A DNA stretch of 64,000 bases, from the NCBI GenBank assembly GCA_019321725.1, contig CM033113.1:9672001-9736000 (forward strand), written 5' to 3'. The notes under the pieces were generated by a model. The model was not told where the DNA came from, searched no databases, and worked only from the letters and a program-made list of their open reading frames with translations. This stretch comes from Paulownia fortunei (lineage: Eukaryota > Streptophyta > Magnoliopsida > Lamiales > Paulowniaceae). Position 1 is the stretch's first letter; every line of letters starts with the position of its first letter. This document shows, piece by piece, positions 43,790 through 56,300 of this stretch. Position numbers and translations under genes: made by a program.

Positions 43790-46461
43790 TTAGGGGAAAT
43801 CACTCATAACTCCAGAAGAAAGGTCACCAGCTTCCATGGCCACAACACTGTCATCCGCGGGAAGATCATTATCATTTACCTTTGAGAAGCTTGCCACATC
43901 ATCAAAAAAGCTTCCAAATATTACACTAGCACGATGTGATTCAGGGATCTTAGTTAAAGCAAACTCAGATGAGTAGCCAAGGGAGTTCAGGTAATCATCC
44001 ATGGATGCATTGTCAATAGGGCGAGGAACAATTGATTTTTTTCCTCCTCCATCAAGCAATTCGGACCACTCTGGAGAGTAATGTGGATGGCAATCAATCC
44101 CACATGCTGGGATAGGTGGAAAGAGTGGCAACAGAGCAGGTCTGGTAGCAGCAAGATCTTCCTCCAATTTAGCAGCAGTTGATGCTGAAGTACCTGCCTC
44201 TTGATTTATATTTATGCTTGAAATTGTTTCTGCCACCTCCAAGTTCTTTACTGCAGCCTGAGGCTTCTCGGCATCCAATTAATGCAACAGCAATTAGATA
44301 TATGAAAGGGATTGCTAAATATAGTAAAATCAGTTGTACATTATTTCGATAAATTTGCACTCCTCAACAAAATTCTTTTATCATAATCTATAGAAAGAAA
44401 TATCGGTTATAAAAACGAATGAATACGGTTCATGTTTCCTTTTCAATGATAAGTTGGTCCAATATTATCAGAATAGCTTACCTCAGTTAGTTGATGCAGA
44501 TTTCCATATGTCTGAGCTCCTAATGTTTTGATTCTGCATTCATGTAGCAATCTGAAAGAAATAATACGTCAAGTTCAGGTGACCAGATGGAGAGGTTACA
44601 ACCATGGATGATCAAGCACATGCTCCTTTAAGCAATACATATGATAAAAGATGAAGCACTCATACCCAATCCTATCAAATGTATTTGAGATTGAAGATTC
44701 CTGATCTTCCAGGGTTATTGGTGGCGATCTCTCATCTTTTCTGCGGCCTAAGGGTCAAAAAATGAAATAGACAAATAAATCACTGAAAATTGAAATGGAA
44801 AAAATGAAAGGCCTCAAACTTGATGGGCTACTGAGATGAGAAGATATAGTATGATGCACAACTGTGGAGTGAAATGCTCGTGTTCCTCTACTGAACAATT
44901 CCACCTAATTAATCCTCCTTCCCTCCAAAGTAATTCTAACTAAATTGCCGTCAAAGTGTTTTTCCCCTCTTAAATGAATGATGTAATTGAAAAGTAAACT
45001 CTTCAATGAGTGAATTCTCTCAAAATGTGTCAGCAGTTGTATTTCAGCCATTAGACTATTTCATTTTCTTAAGAGAAAGCAAAAGTGCAAAAAGAATGCA
45101 TCATACTATACTTCCATAGAAAGCAAAACTTCGCATTTTATGAAGTCACAGTCATGACCATGTAAATAAATATATGTGATTGACAGAAATGAATGCTTTC
45201 TTTTGCTGTCACTTAATAGTTGCACAATACATCTCTATGACCTTAAATCAAATTTAACTAATCCTAATGATGTAAGTAAGATTGCATTGATGATGATTGT
45301 CAAAGTTTAAATGCATGAATTGAAAGGAGAGACCATGTTTCATATGAAATCCTTCTCATTAATTTGTAGCCTTATGAAAAAAAAACGTACAATAATCGGC
45401 TGGTACAAATTCCCTTCTCCACAATCTTCTTGCGGTCTTGCCAAGCCTGAATTTCTGTAACAATCAGTGGAATTGTGAAGAATTAGCAGCTGGAAGCTTC
45501 TTTTCAACCTAATTATGTTAAGTATAAACAGCTTATCAAACCTGTAAGTGACTCTTCAGGTGGTAAAGAGTTAGTCCTTGAACGCGCATCAAATTTAAAA
45601 TTGCTTTAGGTGTTGCCTCTGCAAAAATAAATTTACCATGTGAAAGAAATGTTAGCATATAAAGTAGCACCGTCGACAGAACTTCAAACAGTCAGTGTAA
45701 TTGGTCTGTTTGTACTTTCTAATTTAACATGAGATGGTATATACAAATCATATCAGGTAAAGATTTTTTCTGAAAAGAAAAAGAAAGAAAGAAAAAAAAC
45801 ACTAAAAATCCCAACTAAATTAACCTTCTTTATACTTTCATGTATACAAATTAAAAATGAAAAAAGAAAACATCTCACAGAGTAGTAAGAAATTAAAGTA
45901 AATCTATTCCAATGAAAGACACACCCACACACACTCACACAACATACAATGCCACAAACATGCACACTGTTACTCAAGATCATCTTATCTTGGCAAGTTG
46001 GCATCACATAAATTAACCAAACATGGAATAGAAAATTAAATAAAACAAGAAATATTAATTGATGATATACGACCAAAGATTGTAACTAAAATTAAACTCA
46101 ACAGAAGGGCAGAGAATGATTAACTATTTGCTCCACCAAGCTCATTAACAGCCTTAACAAACTGGTCATGAAGTTCCGGCGTCCAACGAAGCCGAGGCCT
46201 CGCCCGATAGATATCTGAATCATTATCATGTTGCTCAATAAAACACTGATTATGAGGCTGCTGATAGGGTTCCAGCATCGTCCCTGTATGTTGCGCCGCC
46301 TGAAGCTGATATCTGCCGAGGCCCGGAAGTTCACGGTGATGACACTGATTCTCAGCCATCCCAGCAAACATAAATTCCTCTCCTCCACGCTGGTTTTCTC
46401 CTCCTCCTCCTCCGCCAGCCCACCACCAAGAATATCCCGGTTCTCTTCTTCTTGTTGTCAT
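43790..46461 (-). CDS. GARP/G2-like MYB-type transcription factor (PHR/PHL-like)
   Basis: Nuclear DNA-binding regulator. Minus-strand exons: 46461-46125, 45618-45542, 45454-45391, 44747-44666, 44551-44482, and ~44257-43790; frame is kept throughout, ~365 aa. The last acceptor could also be at 44266, adding three residues. A single MYB-like GARP domain starts at residue 88 (RPRLRWTPELHDQFVKAVNE) and continues as NKATPKAILNLMRVQGLTLY, HLKSHLQKFRLGK. The HLKSHLQ helix and the exon breaks after GGAN and SHLQ are as in PHR1/PHL genes. However, the coiled-coil MYB-CC motif usual after the domain is not clearly present; KFRLGK is followed by TARRLWRREFVPADY and a short LLHECRIKTLG segment. The N-terminal part has a Gly run encoded by a CCT repeat. 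The target genes cannot be told from this. The C-terminal 155 residues have no recognised domain. Confidence 0.85.
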
Positions 46462-49400
46462 TCAACAAGAAAATTGTGCACCAAAGAGACAATCTAGAGA
46501 TAGAATAGTGGTTGAATATAGCTTGATTAGCAGAGAAAAAGTCGAGTACTGTATATTGAATCCTTCTGTAGTATATAAACACGTTGTGAGTAGTGAATAT
46601 GAACACGTAGAAGAAGAGGGGTTTCTGCATGTGTGTGTAAATGCGTTTGGTGGGCACTGATGCATGCAGCCATATACGTGGAGTAGCCATTTGAGAGGGC
46701 TTTCTTTTTCATTCTTGTAAGAGTTAACTGAGGTTGTTTGGTGGGATTGTCTGCTTCCTCTCGAGCAATTTAAGGTTAACTGATAATTTAATTTGTGGAT
46801 GTCTTCGTGATTATGAGAGGTGGCCCATTTTCTGATTTCCAAGATTTTCATACTATTAATCTTTGTTTTGGATCCGGTTGGTTGTACCTTGATGTGCTTA
46901 ATTTATTTATTTTCCAATTTTATTTCTTACTTGGAAAATATTGGGACAACGAAAGTAATGGGGTACTCTATACTACCATTTTTGAACCAACTAATTCATT
47001 ATTTATGTACTCTCTAAGACTATATATTCGTCATGACGGAGTGCATAAATTCACTATTTTTTTTAGTAAAAAAGAAAAATTTGAGTACTTGATGTTTTAT
47101 TTTTTTCTAACAACGGATATATTACTTTAGCGACAGTACTATTATATGGAGAATTTTCACAAATTTTTCTGCCGCTTATGGTATTTAACGACAAATATAT
47201 AGGCAAATAGACTTGCTCAAATAGATCATAACTAATCCCTCTTTGTTGTATCCTCTTGACTAACAATAAATCAATTTGAATGTTTAATTTTTTCACATGT
47301 TTGTTGTTCTATTGAGCAAAAAATGAAGGAAAAAAATTCAGTAAGAAATTTTATTACAAGTTATAGTACTCAAAATAATGTGAACCTTTTTTAGCGTAAT
47401 CATAAGGAATACATTTTAAGTAATTTAAGCTCCTTAAAGCTCAAGTCAACTCTAAACAAGAATACAAGATCACTAATATTAAATTTCTAATATTCCCATT
47501 TCAAACTTGTACAATTTTAGAGCTCAACTCATTTAAACTAATCAATCCATCCCACAGTGAAAATGTGTTTGATGATAATGGGTTTGATGATAAGATTTTA
47601 AGAATAAAATTTTTATTGTTCAAAATACTTACTATTCATTACTTCAATCAAATAACTATATACCCTATCATACAACCATTAATCACAATAAATAAATTTA
47701 TCACATAGGAAATATCTCCAAAAAATAAAACTAAATGCGCTTTCAGTATTTTTTAAAAATGAAACACCTCATCATTATTTTCAATAACTCATTTAAACAT
47801 ATTTTTATACTTCATATATTCACCAATCCCATTACCCAATTTTTTCCTAGATTTTTATCCCAAACCAATAAAAATAACACCAAACATAGCAATAGTTCTT
47901 GCAGTGGTTAGAGAATGATGGGCAAAGATCTTGGAGAGGTGCTTTTTCTTGGAAGAGAGATAAATTGCAGATAACATTCCCTCAATTTTAATATTATAAA
48001 AGTTTCAAATAGTAATATTTTCCATGCACTTTAATATTACTTGATATTTTATAAAAGAAGTAAATAAATCATATATTGTTATGTAAAAAATATAGTTATA
48101 TTAATTAATCAACAATACCAAAATTAAATATATTCAATTGCAAAAGGATCCACTTCTTGCTATTAGATGGCTTCTCTACTCCAGAGTCCAAACTGGACAG
48201 CAGAAACAATTATTGAAGCCCAATATGCCAGTGCACATGGGCCCAAGTGAAAGGTTAGAAAGACAGGTAGAACAGATAACGAAGTAGCCCACTATCTAAG
48301 CAAATGGGCTGAACCCAATTCTTTAATGGATTCTCTCTTATTAAGTAAAAAGGTAGTGGACAGAACCAGTGTAACAACTCTTGGAAGGTGACCATCAGAA
48401 TTTTCACAATGTTCGGAACTTCTGAATAAAAATATTGTTATTGTCAAAAAGCGAGTTGATTACCACACCCCAATTAAAATGCAGTGAATTGGTTAATCAA
48501 TTACTATTGCAAATAATTCAAATTTTGTGATTTTTTTATAAAAGTGATAAATAAATCAAATATACTTATTTTACTATCAGTGTTGCGTATCATCCAGGGA
48601 TAACATTTTGTATCGGATCAAATTAGGACTCATCCTATTTTGAATGAATTTTTAAAATTATAGACGTGCCTCTGACAGGTTTTGAATTTAATGTCTCACG
48701 GATCTTGCCCAAACCCAAATCAAACTCAACCGATTTAAGTATTACATATGTATTTATGAGATATATATGAAAATTATGGGAATATTACATAATTATTCAC
48801 ATATAAAACATAAATATAACACTCTTGTAAATTAATATAAGAACATAAAATTAATAGATAATTTATACTTTCTGTGTATATAAAAGTAAATAAATATGCT
48901 TGAAATAATGATTTTTCATTAAAATATGCACACTTAAATTTTCTGATAGTTGATTTGTTGTTAATAGTATTATTTTCTCATACTTAGCAAATTATGATAT
49001 GATATTCTTCAACAAAAGTATTTTAATATCTTTAAAATTCCAAACGGGAGCAGAGGTGGGGATGGGAGTGTGAGAGCGTCAAAATCTTAAAAAAAAATTA
49101 AGAATGGGAGTGATTTAGAGTATGTATTAAAATATAAAAATTAAAATAATTATTATAATATATTTTAAATAAGTAATCGTTGCATGTCAAATTATATTTT
49201 GGTACTATTAACTGAATAGTACAACAATGTGATTATTTTTCAAAGGGACTTTAAATATATTTAAATTTGATGAAAATAAAAAAGATTAAGATTATTAAAA
49301 AAATTTCAAACGGTGAAACTCGTTATCACAACTTATAACTTTTTTGCATTTATAAACTCTCTATCTTCTTGTTTATTCTTTCTTGCTTTCTCAGCATTTC

Positions 49401-50327
49401 TCTCGTTTATCATCACAAATAATAAGAAATTTCATAGAATTTGTCCATTAAATGATAATAATAAATAATTTTATTATTATTTTTTTTTTAAAGTGTGGTT
49501 GATCACTTTTTAGCGTGAGATTTAAAATTTTTGAGAGTGTCACCAAACTCCTACTCAGTTTGGAGTGCTAAAGCGTCAGTCTATGTGGAGAATTATGTGA
49601 TCTAGATTTGGGTTCCTACTAAATCTCATGTTTAGTGTGAGCTAGGTTTCAAGTTCTTAGAAAAATTGTGGATCTATCGAATTTTGATAAATTTATTTTA
49701 AATTTAACTTTTTGTCATATATACTATTATCCTTATTTTGTGATAGTGGATAATGGTACTCGTTTTTTTAGTTATATATTTCTTCTGTCCAAAATTTATT
49801 GTTCCAATTTTCTTGTCAAATATCTCAATATTTATCTTTTCAATTAAAATAACGATATCACATTACTAATTATCAATTACAATTTTTAAAAATAATAAAT
49901 TAAAATACACAAAATTTATATTTTTTTCAACTCTCATTTGGAATTTCAGATCAAATTGGTGCCATAATTTTTGGATTAAGGGAAGTAAATTAATATCTCA
50001 ATTATTATTAACTAAAACTAAAAAAAAGTACTTGTTCGGGCAAACCAACATTTAATTTGAACCGGGACCCTCTCGAAATAAATAATTACTCACGAACCCC
50101 TCCTATTTCAAACTAGCCGTTGTGTTTTTGTTTTGTGAACCAGCTAAGCTGTGAACCGAAGACGCTCTCTTTTCTGTCTCTGTTGTCTGTCTCTTCCATT
50201 CTCTTCTCTCTGTACCCAAATCTACACGTACACACTCATACAGAGTAAACCGCGCAAACTTCTTCAACATCTCCGAATCCTCTCACCTACCGAGTGTGGT
50301 TGTGTGCGAAGAAAAAGCACTGCGGCT
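46462..50327. other. Intergenic between the GARP gene and the C2/MUN-like gene
   Basis: 46462-~46700 should be the leader and promoter of the minus-strand transcription factor (a TATATAC box on the minus strand at about 46571-46578). ~46800-50130 is AT-rich with no supported gene or clear element. The last ~180 bases are a CT-rich leader of the gene starting at 50328. Confidence 0.5.
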
Positions 50328-53300
50328 ATGTTTACTGAAGGGCTAGACGAAAGTGCCATCAACTGGATCAAGAAGGTAACTTTTTCATGACCCACCAATT
50401 CTTTTTTTGTTTTCTTTTTTTTTTCTGGTGATATTTGTGAATGTGTGTATACAGTCATGTAAACTGTAATGTTCTTTGAACAATAAAAATTTATTATTCA
50501 GGAGCATACTCTAACCTTTGGTATTCTTTCAAATGTTTACTGTCTAGTATGGGAATCGACTCTGTTAATTATCAATAAAACCTTTATATTCCAAGATTCT
50601 TGAATATGTAATAGTATATATGTGCTAAGCAATTTTTTTTTTTTTTTGTTTAAGTTTGCATTGTTACTCAATTTGGTTGTGAAGTTTTAAATTTGGCTCA
50701 AATTGCCTGCAGGGTTCAGATGTGGAACAGTGTCAGACTAGATCACCATTGACTGAGAAGCTAGATACAAAGTACCCTCTTCCTAGATCACCATTAGCGT
50801 ATAGTTCTAGTAATTACACGTCTTCCCATGTTCTGCCTCCATTGAAATTTCACTCTGGTCTACTGAAACCCCTCAAAACTGTCACTCTAAGTGTTGACAG
50901 CAATGAGGATGAATCAGATTATTACAATGATGATAATGATGATGAGAGCGAGAGTGTGGGCTCGGCCCCAGATGAAATATGTGGGAACCACTCTGATGAT
51001 GATGCCGTGGATAGGCGGGTGATTGGGGGTTTCAAAGAAGACATGTTCAACCTCAATTCAAGCAAAAAACTGAATGACAGAAAATATGGGTCTACAATAA
51101 ATAGAGGGTTGTTGAAAGAGGATCTTCGAGTTGAAGTTCCAGGGAGTGTAAGAAGATTTACTGATGGGGAATGGGGTTCAAGGGGATGTGGGCAGAGCAG
51201 TGCAGTTTCAGGTGGAAGTTGTCGGTTGCAGGAAAAAAAGCAGCCTCACAGTGCATATGTAAGTATCACCTTACTCTTTCCAACAAAAGCAATGATCTAC
51301 AGTTAGAACAATCTAAGATCTAAGTTATGATTAAGTATAAACAGAAAATCAGGCAGTTAATTTGAAAGTTCTCAATTAAAAAGGTTAAGAGTATTTGCAA
51401 ATCAATGCAGGGTACTCCCATTGGTATATTAGGTGAAACTGTGGACCTTGGAACCCCCAGTGCACCACCCTTCATGGATATTGGAAATGCTCACGACTCT
51501 GAGGCCGGAAGCGAGAAAAGTATTGATAGAAAATACAAAGAATCAGAGCAGGGTTTCTCTGATGACAAAGTATTTTCAGAGCAAAGTGAAAAATCTGTGA
51601 AAACTGAAACAGAAGTGGGTGAAAGGTATGATGATGGGAAGGCCATTGGTTGAATTGGATTATGTATCATACTTGTTCTGTCACTTGACAGTCATATTTT
51701 TATAGGGGTGATGAAGAAACACTTGGGGAAAGAGAACATCCTGCACCTGTCAGGCATGCAAATTCAGTTAATCACATACCATACTACTATGCCAGGTCAT
51801 ACTTGTTACATTTTTGGCATTGCTATTGTTGCATTCTTGTCTTACTTTCACCAATACATGTTTCCTGTTCCTTTTTTTATTTTTTTTGGGGTGGGGTTGG
51901 GGTGTTGCATATAAAACAAGCCATCCTAATCTCTCCTCAAGTTAGTTCCAAAACATCATCCAGTGGGTTGTCTCTCTCCATCATCAATTGAGCTTAACTA
52001 TGTAGTCCGTTGGCATTGCATCTGCTCTGCCATTACCTCCTCCATTGCATGCTATCTAGTATGTAGGACCACTGAAGGTTTTGAAAGTGTAGTTTTTGGC
52101 CTGACTGGGAAATTTGAATGCAGCCCAACAAACAAGTAATCTCAAGATTTGAATTACATAGGAATCTAGCTAGTTGAATCAATAGTTGGCAGTTATCTGA
52201 ATTACATGCCAAAGCCAGAAGCTTTAGTCTCTTTAGTTTCTGGTACTTACTGCCTAAATTAGTTGCCCTCAGAAAAATGTTCCGTCTAATTCTTATTCAT
52301 CCTGCATATTGCACTATAAATGATAGTCCATTGCTTTATCAATGTGGCTCATTTACCCCCCAAGTTTCTGAAAAGCTACCTTCTTTTCTGATGACAGCGG
52401 TCAAAATGCATGGCAAGCACTTATTGCTTATGATGCCTGCATTCGTTTATGTCTAAATTCATGGGCAAGAGGCTGTGCAGAGGCGCCGGAATTTCTGCGA
52501 GATGAGTGCCTTCTCCTTCGTAATGCTTTTGGGTATGTCCTATAGAATTTATATTTTTTATTGTCTATACTTTGGAAGCATTTTCCAGATCATTTTACCT
52601 AACCTCATTAGTTACATCTGTAACGGAACTTATCTATAACTTTTTCCTCTTTAGACTACACAAACTCTTGCTTCAACCTCGAGGTGTACAACAAACTGAA
52701 AGGGATAACAAGACCACGGAACAAGCAATGGCCTCAAAAGTGAAAAGGACAGTTGGGAAGATTCGTGTGGAAGGTTTAGCTTTTGTCCTTTGAACTATTC
52801 TGTAACGTGCCATTGAAAAACATGCTTGCCGTTAAGCTTCTATTAGTATCTATATAATACTATTTTCTGAAACCAAAATTGCCTTTGGCCTATTTTGAAG
52901 TTCTTATGATTGTATATCCGAATGACTTCTTAAGTTTTTAATTTCTCATAGTAGGCTAGCATAAATCATACCAAATATGTCAAAAGAGAAATGACCAAGG
53001 AGCACATGAATCAAACAAAGTTTATTGCTTGCTTAAAAAGTTGGTCTTTGGCCTGTGCGTATGACTGACTACATGATAATATTGAAAACTACTTTAAAAT
53101 CTTCTTAACATTTTGTTTCTTTGACAAGTTCTAATCCTTTTTCCTGATGGATCTCTTTAATGAGTCATACTTTAATATGACAGAATTAACATTCTTCCAG
53201 CAACCATATCATCACTTTTGTCCTTTTTTCATATTTCTATGTCCTTTTTCAATTTCATCCATGTCAATCAAATTCTACATAAATATGCATGAGAATTCTG

Positions 53301-56300
53301 ATTTTGTGATGTAAATAGTAATGTGCTAGTTCTTAAGATACGACAATTAGGTACTCCGAGTTGAAAAGCATTTTTGCTTCGAATCTGTAATGCCTAGTGA
53401 TATGTAATATCTTTTTATTGTGGCAGTGAAAAAGCTCCGTATAATACCACGAAGAAAGCTAAAGAACACGAACTCAATGAGAGGTGCTATTTACCTGCAA
53501 GCTGGGGCTGAGTATGTCCGGCATGTTTCATCAATTGTGAAGCACAGAATCAATTCTCTTAAACTCAGTTCATTTTCCTTGCCATCTGAAGGTTTGTTAT
53601 TCATTGACAAGCATCTTTGGAGTCTTTTAACCAAGAATTGCTCGCACATAAAAAAGAAAGACGTAATATTTCATATATCTTACATGAATTAATGAGTACT
53701 TGGCTTTACAAACAAGTACTTTTTATGATCAAAGTTGAAAGATTTTGGAATCAAATTTCAAGCAGCTCACATTCTATTAGCTTACAAAGAATTATTAATT
53801 ATCTACAGAATCACTATTGTGCGTGATTCATCTGAAAAGTTCAGCAGAAGATAATGAAGTGGAACCAGGTTTTGCCATCTCGCTGCGGCCTGGAACTGGT
53901 GAATATCATGACATGTAAGTTGGCAATATAGTTCATTCTTTGATGATCTAAAACTATATTAGATTCAGAGAGCAATATTAGATAAATATTACACTGGACA
54001 TGATCCTTTGGTGAAAATAATTCTACAGTAAAAGGTTTTTAGTTATGCATCTGTATTACTGCTAAACTTGTCCTCGGCAGAAGAATTGCAGATATTCATT
54101 TTTGTTTATACGATTTCTGAGTGTATCATATTTGTGGATATTTCTGAGCCACAATTTTGAAGTTAAACCATTTTCTACGGTAAAAGGTTTTAGTTATGCA
54201 TCTGTTACTACTGCCAAACTTGTCCTTTGCAGAAGAATTGCAGAAGATCATATTAATATGCAAGATTTCTGCATGTAATTGCCATCTGTTTGTGGTCATA
54301 TCATATTTTCAGCTACAATTTAGAGGTTAAACAATGTTATGGTACTTGCAGTCCCATCAAATAAATATTCGTATTTATATTGATTTGTAATAATTCATGC
54401 AACATCTTATACCAGTGGGCACTTGTTGCATTATGTCTGTTATTTATAGAAATCAGATCAATATTTCACAAATATGTTAGAATCATCTCCTCTAGTTAAT
54501 AAGAGAAATTGATCATGAGAATTTGGATTTCAGTTTTCCTGAGAGCCAAGGAGATGCTCTTTTACTTGAAGTCCTGGATGCAATGAAAAATGTTCAAGGC
54601 TGTGCTACAATTCCAATTTCTTCCCTGACTGACAACCCTGTAAGTGTACTTTATGACGGAGGAGATCTTTATTATCAGGGTAGTTTGTTTTCAACAATCA
54701 CCTCTCTAATATCAACTAAAACTTTGCAGAATGATAGAGTTCGGTGGTGGTCCATTTATCACAATGATCATGAATGTGTCGGGAAGGTCTTGCTCTCCAT
54801 CGGAAGCATATTTACAACTGATGAGACAGTGCCTATGAAGGTTTAATTTACCATTTCAGCACATGTTGTGTATGGACTTTCCTAAATTTCAGAAGCTAAT
54901 TGGATCTAATTGGAATAGTCAGAGAAGAATCTTTATTTCAATAAGAACTACTGCCCCACTTACCACAAAGATAATCAAGGCAATCTCTGGGGTAATATAA
55001 TGATTGGTAATGGAAATGACCTGAGATTGCCTTTCCAGCATTTTGTTAGAATGTACATTGGTTTTTTTGCCTGATTGACACAATTCTGGACCTTCTCAAA
55101 GCTTCCTGTTATACACATGTCGGCAAATTTGAGTTCTTAATGAAAAGTTGTGTCAGTTGAGGCATGAAACAGATAAGTCTACAATATTTATTGATATTCC
55201 CAGTGTCAAATTCTTTATAAGTCTGTATTTTCCCACTTTCATATGTGTCTGATAACATGTAGCTGTGATTCTTGCGTTGGAGAGATAATCACATTTCTTC
55301 AGAAACTCAATTTCATTATTTGATTATCTGGTTTTGAAATGTAAGTAGATAAAATCATCGAGACTTGATCTCACATGTAAAGTTTTTCCACTGTAATGTG
55401 ATAGAGTGGATCTATAGTGGAGACCCTAGCATATGATCTATTGCTGGAGGCTGCCATGCGGGCACAACAGTTTCATGCGCGAAATTTACGTATAGAGGGG
55501 CCATGGAAGTGGATCCTGGCAGAATTTGCAGAGTATTATGGAGTTTCTGATTCATATACTAAATTGAGGTACATGTATGATGTCTCGTGAGTCACATTTT
55601 GAGTTTTTGAATTTTAGAGAGATGTTTAAATGTATATCTTCCTTTGAATTTCATGCAGATACCTCTCTTATGCCATGAATGTCGCCACTCCTACAAAAGA
55701 TTGCTTAGAGCTTTTACATGAGTTGCTTGTCCCAGTCTTGAAGGCCAGAAGCGAGAGAAATTTAACAAGACAAGAAGTAAGTATCTCAATAAGCTCAATA
55801 GTCACATCATGCATCATTTCTCCATGCAATCAGGAGCCCAAATTATGTACATTTATGCCAAGTCATATTGCCTTTTCAACAATTCTTTACAGCCAGAGGT
55901 ACCTGCAATGATTTGATATCCGTTATAGTGATCCTGACATGAGGAAGATAAGAACTAGAAGCCTACTCTCTACCAGGATGATGGAAGTGGGAATTGGGCT
56001 GAAGAGGGTTAGAGATGTTATTTTCAGCCAAAAAAACTTGAAAAAGAAAAAAAATATCACAAGCCTCTATAATCATTTTTATATTTCCCTTTCCAAGGCT
56101 TATATTGGGGTTCCCTAGTGATGGAAGACTTACCTCCAAAACTGTAATTATTTCCCTTCAGTTTTATGTGGGATAAGTCAGGAAAATGTTACCTCCAATA
56201 CAGTGCTGCTGAAGCTGATTAATGCTCCTGAGTAACATATCTTTTATGCAAACAGGACTAAAAATTGATCCAAAATTGATATTTGGAGCCTGTTCCTTTG

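Noticed and set aside
46352..46851. Several minus frames upstream of the GARP gene
   Set aside because: They overlap the probable promoter and leader and have no domain.
54523..54846. Continuous 107-codon frame across exons 9-10
   Set aside because: Reading through intron 9 inserts unrelated residues in the C2-like segment; both GT and AG sites are good, so the intron is removed in the model.
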